DNA from: Herbiconiux sp. SALV-R1
GTDB taxonomy: Bacteria; Actinomycetota; Actinomycetes; Actinomycetales; Microbacteriaceae
Assembly: GCF_013113715.1 (NCBI RefSeq)
Contig: NZ_CP053344.1
Span: forward strand, 1,426,001 to 1,490,000
DNA length: 64,000 nt
Reading direction: 5' to 3'
This document shows, one piece after another, positions 7,922-16,883 of the stretch. The notes below the pieces were generated by a model. That model did no database searches and was not told where the DNA came from. It saw only the letters and a program-made list of their open reading frames with translations. Made by a program: the position numbers and the translations under genes. Position 1 is the stretch's first letter. Every line of letters begins with the position of its first letter.

Positions 7922-9394
7922 TCACCAGCGCTCGCGGTGCCGCTCCTGGTCGACCACGGCCTCGCGATCGGCGAGTCTGCGGAGGCCGGCGAGCGGCTGC
8001 GCCATGCGATGGTTGCCCCGGATGCGCGGCTCCACCCGGTCGAGGAACGCCCAGTACCCGGCGGTGAAGGGGCAGGCGTTCTCGCCGAGGCGCACCTTGG
8101 GGTTGAACGCGCATCCGGAGCAGTAGTCCGACATGCGGTCGATGTAGGCGCCGCCTGCCGCGTAGGGCTTCGTGGCCACGACGCCCCCGTCGGCGTGCTG
8201 CGACATGCCGATGACGTTCGCGGGCATCACCCAGGGGGTGCCGTCGACGAACATGTCGACGAACCAGTCGTTCAGGGCCACCGGGTCGTAGCCGTGCTGC
8301 AGCGCCCAGTTGCCGAGCACCATGAGGCGCTGGATGTGGTGCGCCCAGCCGTGCCGACGCATGCCGTCGAGTGTCTCGCGCAGGCAGTTCGACTCGACGA
8401 GGGCCGGGTCGAGCTCGCGGAACGCGGGAGGGAGAGGGGTGTGGGCGCCGAGCGCGTTGGTGCCCGTGCGGTAGCCCTCGCCGAGGTGCCAGTAGAGGTG
8501 CCAGACGTAGTCGCGCCACCCGATGATCTGGCGGGTGAAGCCCTCCACGCCCGCGAGCGGGGCGCGGCCGGCGTCGTACTCGGCGACCGCCGCGTCGACG
8601 ACCTCGAGCGGGTCGAGGAGGCCGAGGTTGAGGGGAGCGCTGAGCAGGGAGTGCGCCATCGTCCAGTCGCCTCCGAGCATGGCGTCTTCGAAGGTGCCGA
8701 AGTCGCCGAGGCGCGACTCGAGGAAGTCGGCGAGGGCGTGCTCGGCCTCGGCGCGGGTGGCGGCGAAACGCCGCGGGCCGTCGTCGCCGACGAGGGTCAC
8801 GTGGCCGTCGCGCTGCCAGCGGTCGAGGTCGGCGCGCACCTCGTCGTCGATGTCGTCTTCGCGCGGCCACCAGGGTTCGGGAAGGCCGAGCCGGGCGGCG
8901 CCTCTCGGGGGCGGGTTGCGGTTGTCGGCGTCGTAGTTCCAGCGGCCGCCCTCGGGCTGGTCGCCGCGCATGAGGATGCCGGTGCGCTCGCGCGCCGTGC
9001 GGTAAAAGTCTTCGAGCAGCAGCCGCTTACCGCCGCTCGTCGCCCTCTCGGCCCAGGCGGCGAAGTCGGTCTCGGAGGTGACGAAGCCGCGGCTCGGCAG
9101 CACCTCGATGCCGCGTCGACGCACGAAGCGGCGGGCCGCCCACGAGGTGGGATCGATCACCTCGAGGTCGTCGCGGCCGTCGACCACCTCGGCGTAGCGC
9201 TGCACCTGGTGGAACTCGACCCGGTCGCCGAGCTCGCGCGCACGGTGGCGGAGAGCCGAGAGGATGAGGTGCGCCTTCGCCCGGTGCATCGGCCGGCGCC
9301 CGAACACCGACCGCGCCTCGATGATGAGCATCCGCCCGCCGTCGTCGAACGCCGGGCCCAGCTGCCCGGCGAACAGCCATCTGGTACGGGTCAT
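7922..9394 (-). CDS. FeS-type bacterial cryptochrome/photolyase (PhrB/CryB-like, (6-4) photolyase class)
   Basis: A 490-residue protein of the FeS-BCP photolyase class, which repairs (6-4) pyrimidine photoproducts using FAD and light. Four cysteines for the [4Fe-4S] cluster are at C337 (SNCLRET), C425 and C428 (YCSGCAFNP) and C441 (ENACPF); their spacing (88, 3 and 13) matches that known for PhrB. The motif QRLMVLGNW is part of the family's FAD-binding region. The N-terminal alpha/beta domain begins TRWLFAGQLGP. It overlaps the upstream M23 gene by 4 nt (ATGA), so the two are probably co-translated although their functions look unrelated. Confidence 0.92.
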   Translation of the reverse strand: MTRTRWLFAGQLGPAFDDGGRMLIIEARSVFGRRPMHRAKAHLILSALRHRARELGDRVEFHQVQRYAEVVDGRDDLEVIDPTSWAARRFVRRRGIEVLPSRGFVTSETDFAAWAERATSGGKRLLLEDFYRTARERTGILMRGDQPEGGRWNYDADNRNPPPRGAARLGLPEPWWPREDDIDDEVRADLDRWQRDGHVTLVGDDGPRRFAATRAEAEHALADFLESRLGDFGTFEDAMLGGDWTMAHSLLSAPLNLGLLDPLEVVDAAVAEYDAGRAPLAGVEGFTRQIIGWRDYVWHLYWHLGEGYRTGTNALGAHTPLPPAFRELDPALVESNCLRETLDGMRRHGWAHHIQRLMVLGNWALQHGYDPVALNDWFVDMFVDGTPWVMPANVIGMSQHADGGVVATKPYAAGGAYIDRMSDYCSGCAFNPKVRLGENACPFTAGYWAFLDRVEPRIRGNHRMAQPLAGLRRLADREAVVDQERHRERW

Positions 9395-10233
9395 GGTCGC
9401 TCCTGGAGGTGGTCGCCGTTGGCCGGGATGCCGCCGGGTTCAAAGGTGAACGGCAGCCCGACCGCCGACTGCGGGTCGGCCTCGTCTTGCCGCTGCACGT
9501 GCAGATGCGGTTCGGTCGAGTTGCCGCTGTTGCCGCACTCGGCGAGCTCGTCGCCCGCGTGTACCTCGGCTCCCACCGGCACCCGGATGCTGTGCCTGCG
9601 CAGGTGGGCCAGCACGACATGCGTGCCGTCGGCGAGTCGCAGCACCAGGTGGTTGCCCAGCATGCCGCGGAGGCCACGCGCCTCCCGCACCGCAGACTCG
9701 GCGAAGAACCAGAGTAGGGCGGGCCACGACGACCTGCTGCGGTGGTCGCGGCAGCCGTCGACCGCGCGCACCACGACGGCGTCGGCGGGGGCGAGCACGG
9801 GCTGCCCGAAAGCGGGGAAGCGCGACGGGTCGAGGAAGGAGCCGCCCGCCGACCCGAACTCGGGCTTCTCGACCCCCTCGGGTGTGTACAGCAGGTCGAC
9901 CGCGTAGCTCTGCCCGTAGGCGTGCGTGCCATGGCTCGGCACCCCGCTCGACGGCGAGTTCAGTGCCCGCCACCGGCCCCGCACCGGTGCCGCGAGAGCC
10001 AGGGGTGTGCCGCCGGCAGCGGGTGCCGCGATCGAGAGCAGCACGGTCACCACCGCGAGTCCGACCCCCACCGCCACCAGCACGGCTCCGGCCGACCCGG
10101 TCTCCGGGCCCACCAGCCCTACGAGCACGAGCACCACGCCAACCGCGATGGTGGTGAGGCCCGCGTACTGCACCACGGGCCGTACCCGCGCGATCGCGCG
10201 CGTCGTACCCGACACCGCGCCGCCCTGGGCCAT
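9391..10233 (-). CDS. M23-family metallopeptidase, membrane-anchored
   Basis: A 280-residue protein. Two hydrophobic segments near the N-terminus (about residues 20-70) are followed by an LytM/M23 domain. Zinc ligands fit HGTHAYGQSYAVD (HxnD) and EPHLHVQ (HxH), with GNHLVLRL and HAGDELAECGNSGNS typical of the fold. Such enzymes cut peptidoglycan peptides, or are scaffolds when ligands are lost; here the ligands look intact. The start is the ATG at 10233, preceded by AAGGGGG; a longer frame to 10278 lacks a ribosome site. It is translationally coupled to the downstream photolyase gene. Confidence 0.85.
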   Translation of the reverse strand: MAQGGAVSGTTRAIARVRPVVQYAGLTTIAVGVVLVLVGLVGPETGSAGAVLVAVGVGLAVVTVLLSIAAPAAGGTPLALAAPVRGRWRALNSPSSGVPSHGTHAYGQSYAVDLLYTPEGVEKPEFGSAGGSFLDPSRFPAFGQPVLAPADAVVVRAVDGCRDHRSRSSWPALLWFFAESAVREARGLRGMLGNHLVLRLADGTHVVLAHLRRHSIRVPVGAEVHAGDELAECGNSGNSTEPHLHVQRQDEADPQSAVGLPFTFEPGGIPANGDHLQERP

Positions 10234-10320
10234 CGCCGTACCCCCTTCGCGATCGACGCTACCCAGCCACCGCAGCATCCGCTCGTCATCCGCACCCGTG
10301 TGCCCGGCGAGCGGTGGTCG

Positions 10321-10870
10321 CCACTCGGGCCGGATTGAGCTGCTGGAGGTCGTGCTGAAGCGCCGGTGGCACGGCTGGGAGGCGGGCGGTGGCGTCAGGG
10401 TGCAAAGCCAGTTGGGCGGCTGCGGGGCGGGACACCCGCCTGGGTGTGTCGCGTCCTGTGTCCCGAGGTGGTCTGGTTGCCACTTGGGCCGGGCTGAGCC
10501 GCCGCAGATCGAGCTGAAACGCCGGTGGCACGGCTGGGAGGCGGGCGGTGGCGTCAGGGTGCGAAGTCAGTTGGGCGGCTGCACGGTGGGTCACCGGCCT
10601 GGGTGTGTCTCGTCCTGTGTTCCGTGGTGGTCAGGTGGGTGTCGTGCTGGTCGTGGTAGGTGGGCGGTGGTGGCCACTCGGGCCGGGCGGAGCCGCCGCA
10701 GGTCGAGCTGAAGCGCGGCCGTGCGGTTGGGTGGCGGGCGGTGCGGCTGGGTGGCGGGCGGTGCGGTTGGGGGGCGTCGGTGCGCGAGCTCAGTTCAGGC
10801 GGCTTGATGATGGGTGGTCTACCCGGGTGCGACTCGCTCCGTGTCCCGTGGTGGTCTGATGGCGGGGCCG
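10321..10870. repeat. Three degenerate direct repeats between the M23 and HNH genes
   Basis: The 10279-11012 gap holds no convincing gene. It contains three imperfect copies of a 160-200 nt unit. Each begins with CCACTCGGGCCG-like sequence (10321, 10480, 10674), continues into CAGCTGAAGCG-like and CAGTTGGGCGGC-like blocks (10409, 10568, 10791), and ends with a GTCCTGTGTCCCG-like block (about 10454, 10612, 10840). The third copy's block GTTCAGGCGGCTTGATGATG resembles the 3' end of the neighbouring HNH gene (GTTCAGGCGGCGTGG at 11011), including its stop codon in the right frame. The units look like decayed duplications of the HNH gene's tail. Confidence 0.7.
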
Positions 10871-11012
10871 TGTTGGTCGTGTTCGGTGTGCGCCGTCGTG
10901 GCGACAGTCGCCATCGGGTGCCCGCGGGTTGGCCGCGATGGTGATGGTTGGGGGCGGTGCCGGCTTGGGTCCTGGGCACGCCGTAGGGGCAGACGCCACC
11001 CTTGGGTCGCGT

Positions 11013-12404
11013 TCAGGCGGCGTGGTGTTGTGGGCCGGTGGTGCGTCGGCGGGTGGTGGGTATGGGGGTTTGGGTGATGTCGACCCAGCGGGGCGGCACG
11101 ATGTGCGGGACGCCTTCGCGCATGATCAGTTTCCACGCTGACTTGTGGAGGTGGGAGTGGTGGAAGTGGCAGAGGAGGACGCCGTTGTCGATGTCTGTGC
11201 GGCCTGGTGGGTGGTCGTCTGCGACCCATTCGTCTGCATGGTGGGTTTCGCAGTAGGAGGGTGGGCGGTCGCAGTCTGGCCAGACACACCCGCCGTCCCT
11301 GGCGGCCAGTGCCCGGTTCTGGGCGGGGGTGAAGAGCCGCTTCGTCTTGCCGTGGTGAAGAATCTCGCCGCGGTCGCCGAAGACGGTGGCGGCGAGCGGG
11401 GAGTGGCAACGCAGCTGCGCGACGGTGGAGGCCGGGATGGGTTCGTCGATGCCGTCGATCCAGCCGACACCACGCCCGGTTTGGAGGTCGTCGAGGGTGA
11501 TGTGGACGTTGACGGTGCTGGTGGCGCCGTTGATGCGGGGCATGCCGGGGGAGCCGGCGGCGCGGGCGAGGAGTTCGGTGATGGTGTCAGCGTTCTTCTG
11601 CACCTGCGTACGCGTGTCAGCGGTCGCGAACTGGGCCATCGCCTCATCTTCACCCAGGAACCGCGGGCCGTTTCCGACGCGGGGGCTCTGCATTGCTTGG
11701 ATGCTTGCCAGCCACACGCCGCCCTGCTCGGGGGTGAGGGCAAACTTTCCCCGAATCATGCCGTCGCTGGCTTGGGCGATGGTGAGTGACCGCTGTTGCT
11801 GGTGGAGTTCGTCGCGGGGTTCGGCTCCGTCGGGGTCGAGCAGCTCCCGCAGGTGGATGGCGAGCTTCGCCGTCTGATCAGCCGACAGGCCCCGCGTGAG
11901 GGTCTCGTCGACGAGCGTCTGCTCGGCACTGGCGACAACATCGGGCGCACATCCGCGCACAACAAGGTCGGAGCATTGCCGCACGATGACGGAGGCGGCC
12001 TCGACTCCGAGCCTGCCCTCATCGACCGCCTGGTCGACGGCCGGGAATGGCGCTGGCCCTTCGCTGCCGCCGAGGAGCATGGCCCCGCGCATCCGTCTCC
12101 CGAGTTCAAGCCGCGCCTTGCTCTCCCGCGCTGACACACCCGTGACACTCGTGACGAGCTTGACGGGGCTGGTGAAGTTCTGCGACCGGCTCAACCCCTC
12201 GTCTCCGAGTTCGCTCCGCGACCGCACCGCCACCTCGCCGGCAACCCGAACCTGCCCCGCCGACACAGCCCGCCCCACAGCCTCAACCGCGGCCATCACC
12301 TCGAGGAGATCGTTGTCGGATAGCCCACCCAGCCCTTCACTGATTTCGCCCATCACGGCGCGGAGATCGTCTGTGATCTCGCTGAGCCGGTGGGTGATCT
12401 CCAT
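11013..12404 (-). CDS. DUF222 / HNH endonuclease-domain protein
   Basis: A 463-residue protein of the DUF222-HNH family, abundant in actinobacteria and often in several copies per genome. The helical DUF222 region fills residues 1 to about 330. The C-terminal HNH module has CVWPDCDRPPSYCETHH and LLCHFHHSHLH, with Cys pairs that bind zinc and the catalytic His. The biological role is unknown; mobility or DNA processing is often suggested. The start ATG at 12404 is 6 nt downstream of a TAGAAT box, so the transcript is probably leaderless. Its 3' flank carries decayed copies of its own tail, and a large hairpin lies on its 5' side. Confidence 0.9.
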   Translation of the reverse strand: MEITHRLSEITDDLRAVMGEISEGLGGLSDNDLLEVMAAVEAVGRAVSAGQVRVAGEVAVRSRSELGDEGLSRSQNFTSPVKLVTSVTGVSARESKARLELGRRMRGAMLLGGSEGPAPFPAVDQAVDEGRLGVEAASVIVRQCSDLVVRGCAPDVVASAEQTLVDETLTRGLSADQTAKLAIHLRELLDPDGAEPRDELHQQQRSLTIAQASDGMIRGKFALTPEQGGVWLASIQAMQSPRVGNGPRFLGEDEAMAQFATADTRTQVQKNADTITELLARAAGSPGMPRINGATSTVNVHITLDDLQTGRGVGWIDGIDEPIPASTVAQLRCHSPLAATVFGDRGEILHHGKTKRLFTPAQNRALAARDGGCVWPDCDRPPSYCETHHADEWVADDHPPGRTDIDNGVLLCHFHHSHLHKSAWKLIMREGVPHIVPPRWVDITQTPIPTTRRRTTGPQHHAA

Positions 12405-12409
12405 GCTGA

Positions 12410-12424
12410 GATTCTATCAGAATC
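12410..12424 (-). promoter_or_regulatory. Palindrome overlapping the -10 box of the HNH gene
   Basis: GATTCT-ATC-AGAATC is a perfect 6-bp dyad. On the minus strand it contains TAGAAT (12416-12411), a good actinobacterial -10 box, 6 nt before the ATG at 12404. The dyad therefore sits exactly where a repressor would block the promoter, though it may be chance. Confidence 0.5.
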
Positions 12425-12470
12425 CGCTGATGAAAGCTCGTTTTAGTTTCCAGTTCTCCCACCCTCCGTT

Positions 12471-12527
12471 GGCAAGCGCGAAGCGCGCGGCAGCCCTACG
12501 TAAGCTGCCGCGCGCTCCGCGCTTGCC
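12471..12527. repeat. Long near-perfect hairpin (24-bp arms, 9-nt loop)
   Basis: The left arm at 12471-12494 begins GGCAAGCGCG and the right arm at 12504-12527 ends CGCGCTTGCC. They pair over 24 bp with one mismatch, around the loop CCTACGTAA. It lies in the upstream region shared by the HNH gene (leftward) and dnaE (rightward), where a terminator would not normally be needed. It could be a non-autonomous mobile repeat, a protein-binding site or a barrier between the two promoters. Confidence 0.8.
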
Positions 12528-12645
12528 AACGATGACCGCAGCAGGCGAGGGCGGATCGGGTTGCGATTGCGAAGGGGACCAGGTGATGAGGAAGAGGAAT
12601 GAGGACACGGTTGCGACACGCCGGCGTGGGTGTGCGCCGGGCGTT

Positions 12646-12679
12646 TAGACTTGATCCCCAAGCCGCGACAGCCCGGAGA
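12646..12679 (+). promoter_or_regulatory. Putative dnaE promoter and ribosome site
   Basis: TAGACT at 12646-12651 fits an actinobacterial -10 box. A transcript starting near 12658 would have a leader of about 26 nt with GGAGA at 12675-12679, just before the GTG at 12684. A -35 box at proper spacing is not obvious. Confidence 0.45.
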
Positions 12680-12683
12680 ATCA

Positions 12684-15600
12684 GTGCCCTCGAACGACTC
12701 CTTCGTACACCTGCACGTCCACAGCGAGTACTCCATGCTCGACGGTGCGGCGAGGGTGAAGCCGCTCATCGAGGCGGCCAAGGAGCAGGGGATGCCCGCG
12801 GTCGCTGTCACCGACCACGGCAACGTCTTCGGTGCCTTCGACTTCTGGCGCACGGCGACCGAGGCCGGCATCAAGCCCATCATCGGCACCGAGGCGTACC
12901 TCACGCCAGGAACCCATCGCGGCGACAAGACCCGCGTGCGCTGGGGCAACGGTGGAGGCGACGACGTCTCGGGCGCCGGCGCGTACACGCACATGACGCT
13001 GCTCTCCGAGACCACCGAGGGCATGCACAACCTGTTCCGGCTGAGCTCGAAGGCGAGCATCGAGGGTCAGTACTTCAAGCCCCGTATGGACAGGGAGCTG
13101 CTCAGCCAGTACGGCAAGGGCCTCATCGCCACGACGGGGTGCCCGTCGGGTGAGATCCAGACGCGTCTGCGGCTCGGCCAGTACGACGAGGCGCTCAAGG
13201 CGGCGAGCGACTTCCGCGACATCTTCGGTGCCGAGAACTTCTTCTGCGAGATCATGGACCACGGTCTCGAGATCGAACGCCGCATCATGGGCGACCTCAT
13301 CCGGCTCGCCAAGCAGCTCGACCTCAAGCTCGTCGCAACCAACGACCTGCACTACACGCACGCCCACGACGCCACCAGCCACGCGGCGCTGCTCTGCGTG
13401 CAGTCGGGGTCGACGCTCTCCGACCCCAACCGCTTCAAGTTCGACGCCGACGAGTTCTACCTCAAGAGCGCCCAAGAGATGCGGCAGCTCTTCCGCGACT
13501 ACCCCGACGCCTGCGACAACACGCTGCTCATCGCCGAGCGCTGCAACGTCGAGTTCGACACCAAAGCCAACTACATGCCCCGCTACCCGGTGCCCGAGGG
13601 GGAGACCGAGGCGACCTGGTTCGAGAAGGAGGTCGAGGAGGGGCTGAAGCTCCGCTACCCGAACGGCATCTCGCAGGAGGTGCGCGAGCGCGCCGACTAC
13701 GAGGTGGGCGTCATCAAGAGCATGGGCTTCCCGGGCTACTTCCTCGTCGTCGCCGACTTCATCAACTGGTCGAAGCGCAACGGCATCCGCGTCGGCCCGG
13801 GCCGTGGATCGGGTGCGGGCTCGATGGCGGCGTACGCCATGCGCATCACCGACCTCGACCCGCTGGTGCACGGCCTCATCTTCGAGCGCTTCCTCAACCC
13901 CGACCGCGTCTCCATGCCCGACTTCGACGTCGACTTCGACGACCGTCGCCGCGGCGAGGTCATCAAGTACGTCACCGAGAAGTACGGCGACGAGCGCGTC
14001 GCCCAGATCGTCACCTACGGCACCATCAAGGCCAAGCAGGCGCTGAAAGACTCCGGGCGCGTGCTCGGCTTCCCGTTCAGCATGGGGGAGAAGCTCACCA
14101 AGGCGATGCCGCCGCCCATCATGGGCAAGGACATCCCGCTGTCGGGCATCTTCGACAAGAACCACCCTCGCTACAAAGAGGCCGTCGACATCCGCACGGT
14201 CATCGAGACCGACCCCGAGGCGCGCACGGTGTTCGACACCGCGCTCGGCATCGAGAACCTGAAGCGCCAGTGGGGCGTTCACGCGGCCGGCGTCATCATG
14301 TCGAGCGACCCACTGATCGACATCATCCCGATCATGAAGCGGGAGCAGGACGGCCAGATCGTCACCCAGTTCGACTACCCCGCCGCGGAGTCGCTCGGGC
14401 TCATCAAGATGGACTTCCTGGGGCTTCGAAACCTCACCATCATCGACGACGCGCTCGACAACATCCGTGCCAACCGCGGTGAAGACCTCGTGCTCGAAGA
14501 CCTCGACCTCGACGACGCGCCCTCCTACGAACTGCTCGCCCGCGGCGACACCCTCGGCGTCTTCCAGCTCGACGGCGGCCCCATGCGGGGGCTGTTGCGG
14601 CTGATGAAGCCCGACAACTTCGAAGACATCTCGGCGGTGCTCGCGCTCTACCGGCCTGGCCCCATGGGCGCCGACTCGCACACCAACTACGCGTTGCGCA
14701 AGAACAAGATCCAGCCCATCACGCCCATCCACCCCGAGCTGGCCGAGCCGCTCGAAGACGTTCTGGGCGGCACCTACGGCCTCATCGTGTACCAGGAGCA
14801 GGTGATGTCGATCGCGCAGAAGCTGGCCGGCTTCACCCTCGCCCAGGCCGACCTGCTGCGCCGCGCGATGGGCAAGAAGAAGAAGTCGGAGCTCGACAAG
14901 CAGTACGAGGGCTTCAGCGCCGGCATGCACGCCAACGGCTACTCCGAGGCCGCCGTCAAGACGCTCTGGGACATCCTGCTCCCCTTCTCCGACTACGCCT
15001 TCAACAAGGCGCACTCCGCGGCTTACGGCGTCATCTCCTACTGGACCGCCTACCTCAAGGCGCACTACCCCGCTGAGTACATGGCAGCGCTCCTCACGAG
15101 CGTCGGCGACTCCAAAGACAAGATGGCGATGTACCTCAACGAGTGCCGCCGCATGGGCATCAAGGTGCTGCCCCCCGACGTGAACTCATCGATCGGCTTC
15201 TTCACCGCCGTCGGCCCCGACATCAGGTTCGGGCTGGGGGCTGTGCGCAACGTCGGGATGAACGTGGTCGAGCTCATCCGCGGCGCCCGTGAGGAGAAGG
15301 GCGCCTTCACCTCCTTCGGCGACTTCCTCAAGAAGATCCCGCTCGGCGCCACCAACAAGCGCACCATCGAGTCGCTCATCAAGGCGGGTGCCTTCGACTC
15401 GCTCGGCGCCACCCGCCGTGCCCTCATGGAGGTGCACGAGGCGATGATCGACAACGCCGTCTCGGAGAAGCGCAACGAGGCCAACGGCCAGGTCGGCTTC
15501 GACTTCGACTCGCTGTGGGATGCGCCCGAAGAGGTTCACGACATCCCCGCACGACCCGAGTGGGCCAAGCGCGACAAGCTGGCCTTCGAACGCGACATGC

Positions 15601-16196
15601 TGGGACTGTACGTCTCCGATCATCCGCTCGCCGGTCTCGAGGTGGAGCTCGCGAAGCACGCCTCGACGACGATTCTCGACCTGCTCTCGAGCGAGCACGT
15701 GAACGACGGCGACCAGGTCACCATCGCGGGCCTCATCACCTCGGTGCAGCACCGCACCGCGAAGAACTCGGGCAACCAGTACGGCATGATCACGGTCGAG
15801 GACTTCGCCGGCGAGATCACCGCGATGTTCATGGGCAAGACCTACCAGGAGTTCGGCCCCGCCCTCTCGAACGACTCCATCGTGGTGGTGCGCGGGCGGG
15901 TTTCGCTGCGCGACGACGGCATGAACCTCCACGCCTTCAGCCTGTTCCAGCCCGCCCTCGGCACGGCCGGCTCGTCGGGCCCGCTGCACATCTCCTTGGC
16001 GGAGTTCAAAGCCACCACCGACACCGTGCAGGCGCTCAACGACGTGCTCATCAGGCATTCCGGCGACACCGAGGTGCGGCTGAAGCTCATCAAAAACGAC
16101 AACGTGCGGGTGTTCGAGGTGCCGTACCCGGTGTCGGTCACCGCCGACCTGTTCGGCGAACTGAAGTCGCTGCTCGGCCCGAACTGCCTGGCGTAG
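12684..16196 (+). CDS. dnaE: DNA polymerase III subunit alpha
   Basis: The replicative polymerase catalytic subunit, 1170 residues, a usual DnaE1 length. The N-terminal PHP domain starts FVHLHVHSEYSMLDG. The catalytic acidic motif PDFDVDFDD is near residues 412-420. The helix-hairpin and finger regions follow (GVFQLDGGPMRGLL, LYRPGPM, KKSELDKQYEGF, FNKAHSAAYG), then a C-terminal OB-fold region (VTIAGLITSVQHRT) ending near residue 1100. The GTG at 12684 is chosen because the PHP motif begins a few residues later and GGAGA precedes it; an ATG at 12630 would add 18 residues not expected in the family. Confidence 0.96.
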   Translation: MPSNDSFVHLHVHSEYSMLDGAARVKPLIEAAKEQGMPAVAVTDHGNVFGAFDFWRTATEAGIKPIIGTEAYLTPGTHRGDKTRVRWGNGGGDDVSGAGAYTHMTLLSETTEGMHNLFRLSSKASIEGQYFKPRMDRELLSQYGKGLIATTGCPSGEIQTRLRLGQYDEALKAASDFRDIFGAENFFCEIMDHGLEIERRIMGDLIRLAKQLDLKLVATNDLHYTHAHDATSHAALLCVQSGSTLSDPNRFKFDADEFYLKSAQEMRQLFRDYPDACDNTLLIAERCNVEFDTKANYMPRYPVPEGETEATWFEKEVEEGLKLRYPNGISQEVRERADYEVGVIKSMGFPGYFLVVADFINWSKRNGIRVGPGRGSGAGSMAAYAMRITDLDPLVHGLIFERFLNPDRVSMPDFDVDFDDRRRGEVIKYVTEKYGDERVAQIVTYGTIKAKQALKDSGRVLGFPFSMGEKLTKAMPPPIMGKDIPLSGIFDKNHPRYKEAVDIRTVIETDPEARTVFDTALGIENLKRQWGVHAAGVIMSSDPLIDIIPIMKREQDGQIVTQFDYPAAESLGLIKMDFLGLRNLTIIDDALDNIRANRGEDLVLEDLDLDDAPSYELLARGDTLGVFQLDGGPMRGLLRLMKPDNFEDISAVLALYRPGPMGADSHTNYALRKNKIQPITPIHPELAEPLEDVLGGTYGLIVYQEQVMSIAQKLAGFTLAQADLLRRAMGKKKKSELDKQYEGFSAGMHANGYSEAAVKTLWDILLPFSDYAFNKAHSAAYGVISYWTAYLKAHYPAEYMAALLTSVGDSKDKMAMYLNECRRMGIKVLPPDVNSSIGFFTAVGPDIRFGLGAVRNVGMNVVELIRGAREEKGAFTSFGDFLKKIPLGATNKRTIESLIKAGAFDSLGATRRALMEVHEAMIDNAVSEKRNEANGQVGFDFDSLWDAPEEVHDIPARPEWAKRDKLAFERDMLGLYVSDHPLAGLEVELAKHASTTILDLLSSEHVNDGDQVTIAGLITSVQHRTAKNSGNQYGMITVEDFAGEITAMFMGKTYQEFGPALSNDSIVVVRGRVSLRDDGMNLHAFSLFQPALGTAGSSGPLHISLAEFKATTDTVQALNDVLIRHSGDTEVRLKLIKNDNVRVFEVPYPVSVTADLFGELKSLLGPNCLA

Positions 16197-16213
16197 CCGG
16201 GATCGAGGTCGTC

Positions 16214-16879
16214 GTGCGATCGAGCGATCCGGTGCCCGGCAACCCGTGGCCGCACGAGATGGTGCTCTCCATCGACGACTTCCCGAGCGCCCTCCACGAG
16301 CTGCTGTGGGTGCGAGAGGCATGGGGGCTCGACGTGCACGGCGACGACCTGCCGCCTCTGCTCACCCACGGTCCCGCCCGGCTCGCCCCCGCCGACGCCT
16401 CGGCACCCGCGGCGTGGGCATCGGCCTGGCCGGTGCTCTGGCGCGCAGCCCTCGACCGCATCGCCCACGTCGTCGGCCCCGACCAGGCAGAGCGGATGCG
16501 CGGCGCAGCCCTCGCCGCAGCCGACGAGTCGGTGGGCTTCGACGACGCGCTCGCCCTCATCGACGGGCCGAACTTGCGCGAGAGCTTCGGTGACTCCGCC
16601 TTCACTTCGACAGACGCCGCCTCCTCGTGGGAGGCGTGGCAGCACGCCCACCGTCAGACCGTGAACCTGCGGCGACCGCTCCTCTACGAGGAGACGCCCG
16701 AGTGGGTCGCGCTCCCCGCCCTGGTGCCGGCGTGGAAGGCAGGGCTCGAGAAGATCGTGCTCATCCCGTGCCGCGGCGACTTCACGCGGCGACTCGGCGC
16801 TTCGGCGCTGCTCGTCACGGAGTCGACTCGCCACGATCCGCTGCGCTACGTGCGGGCGCTCCGGTCGTTCGCGGGGTAG
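16214..16879 (+). CDS. Hypothetical protein downstream of dnaE
   Basis: A 221-residue protein I do not recognise. It starts at a GTG 17 nt after dnaE with GGGATCGAGG ahead of it; an ATG at 16259 is an alternative. It has no signal peptide or membrane segment and is rich in Trp (PWPHEMV, LLWVREAWGL, WASAWPVLW). The C-terminal half (ETPEWVALPALVPAWKAGL) looks like a folded soluble domain. Codon use resembles its neighbours. It is likely co-transcribed with dnaE, but nothing in the sequence links it to replication. Confidence 0.65.
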   Translation: MRSSDPVPGNPWPHEMVLSIDDFPSALHELLWVREAWGLDVHGDDLPPLLTHGPARLAPADASAPAAWASAWPVLWRAALDRIAHVVGPDQAERMRGAALAAADESVGFDDALALIDGPNLRESFGDSAFTSTDAASSWEAWQHAHRQTVNLRRPLLYEETPEWVALPALVPAWKAGLEKIVLIPCRGDFTRRLGASALLVTESTRHDPLRYVRALRSFAG

Positions 16880-16883
16880 CCGC

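Noticed and set aside
10279-11012. The direct repeats as a CRISPR array
   Set aside because: The units are 160-200 nt, imperfect, and not separated by uniform spacers, and there are no cas genes.
12681-15065. A 794-codon open frame on the minus strand opposite dnaE
   Set aside because: It is antisense to well-conserved dnaE codons and has no recognisable domain. High GC makes such antisense frames common.
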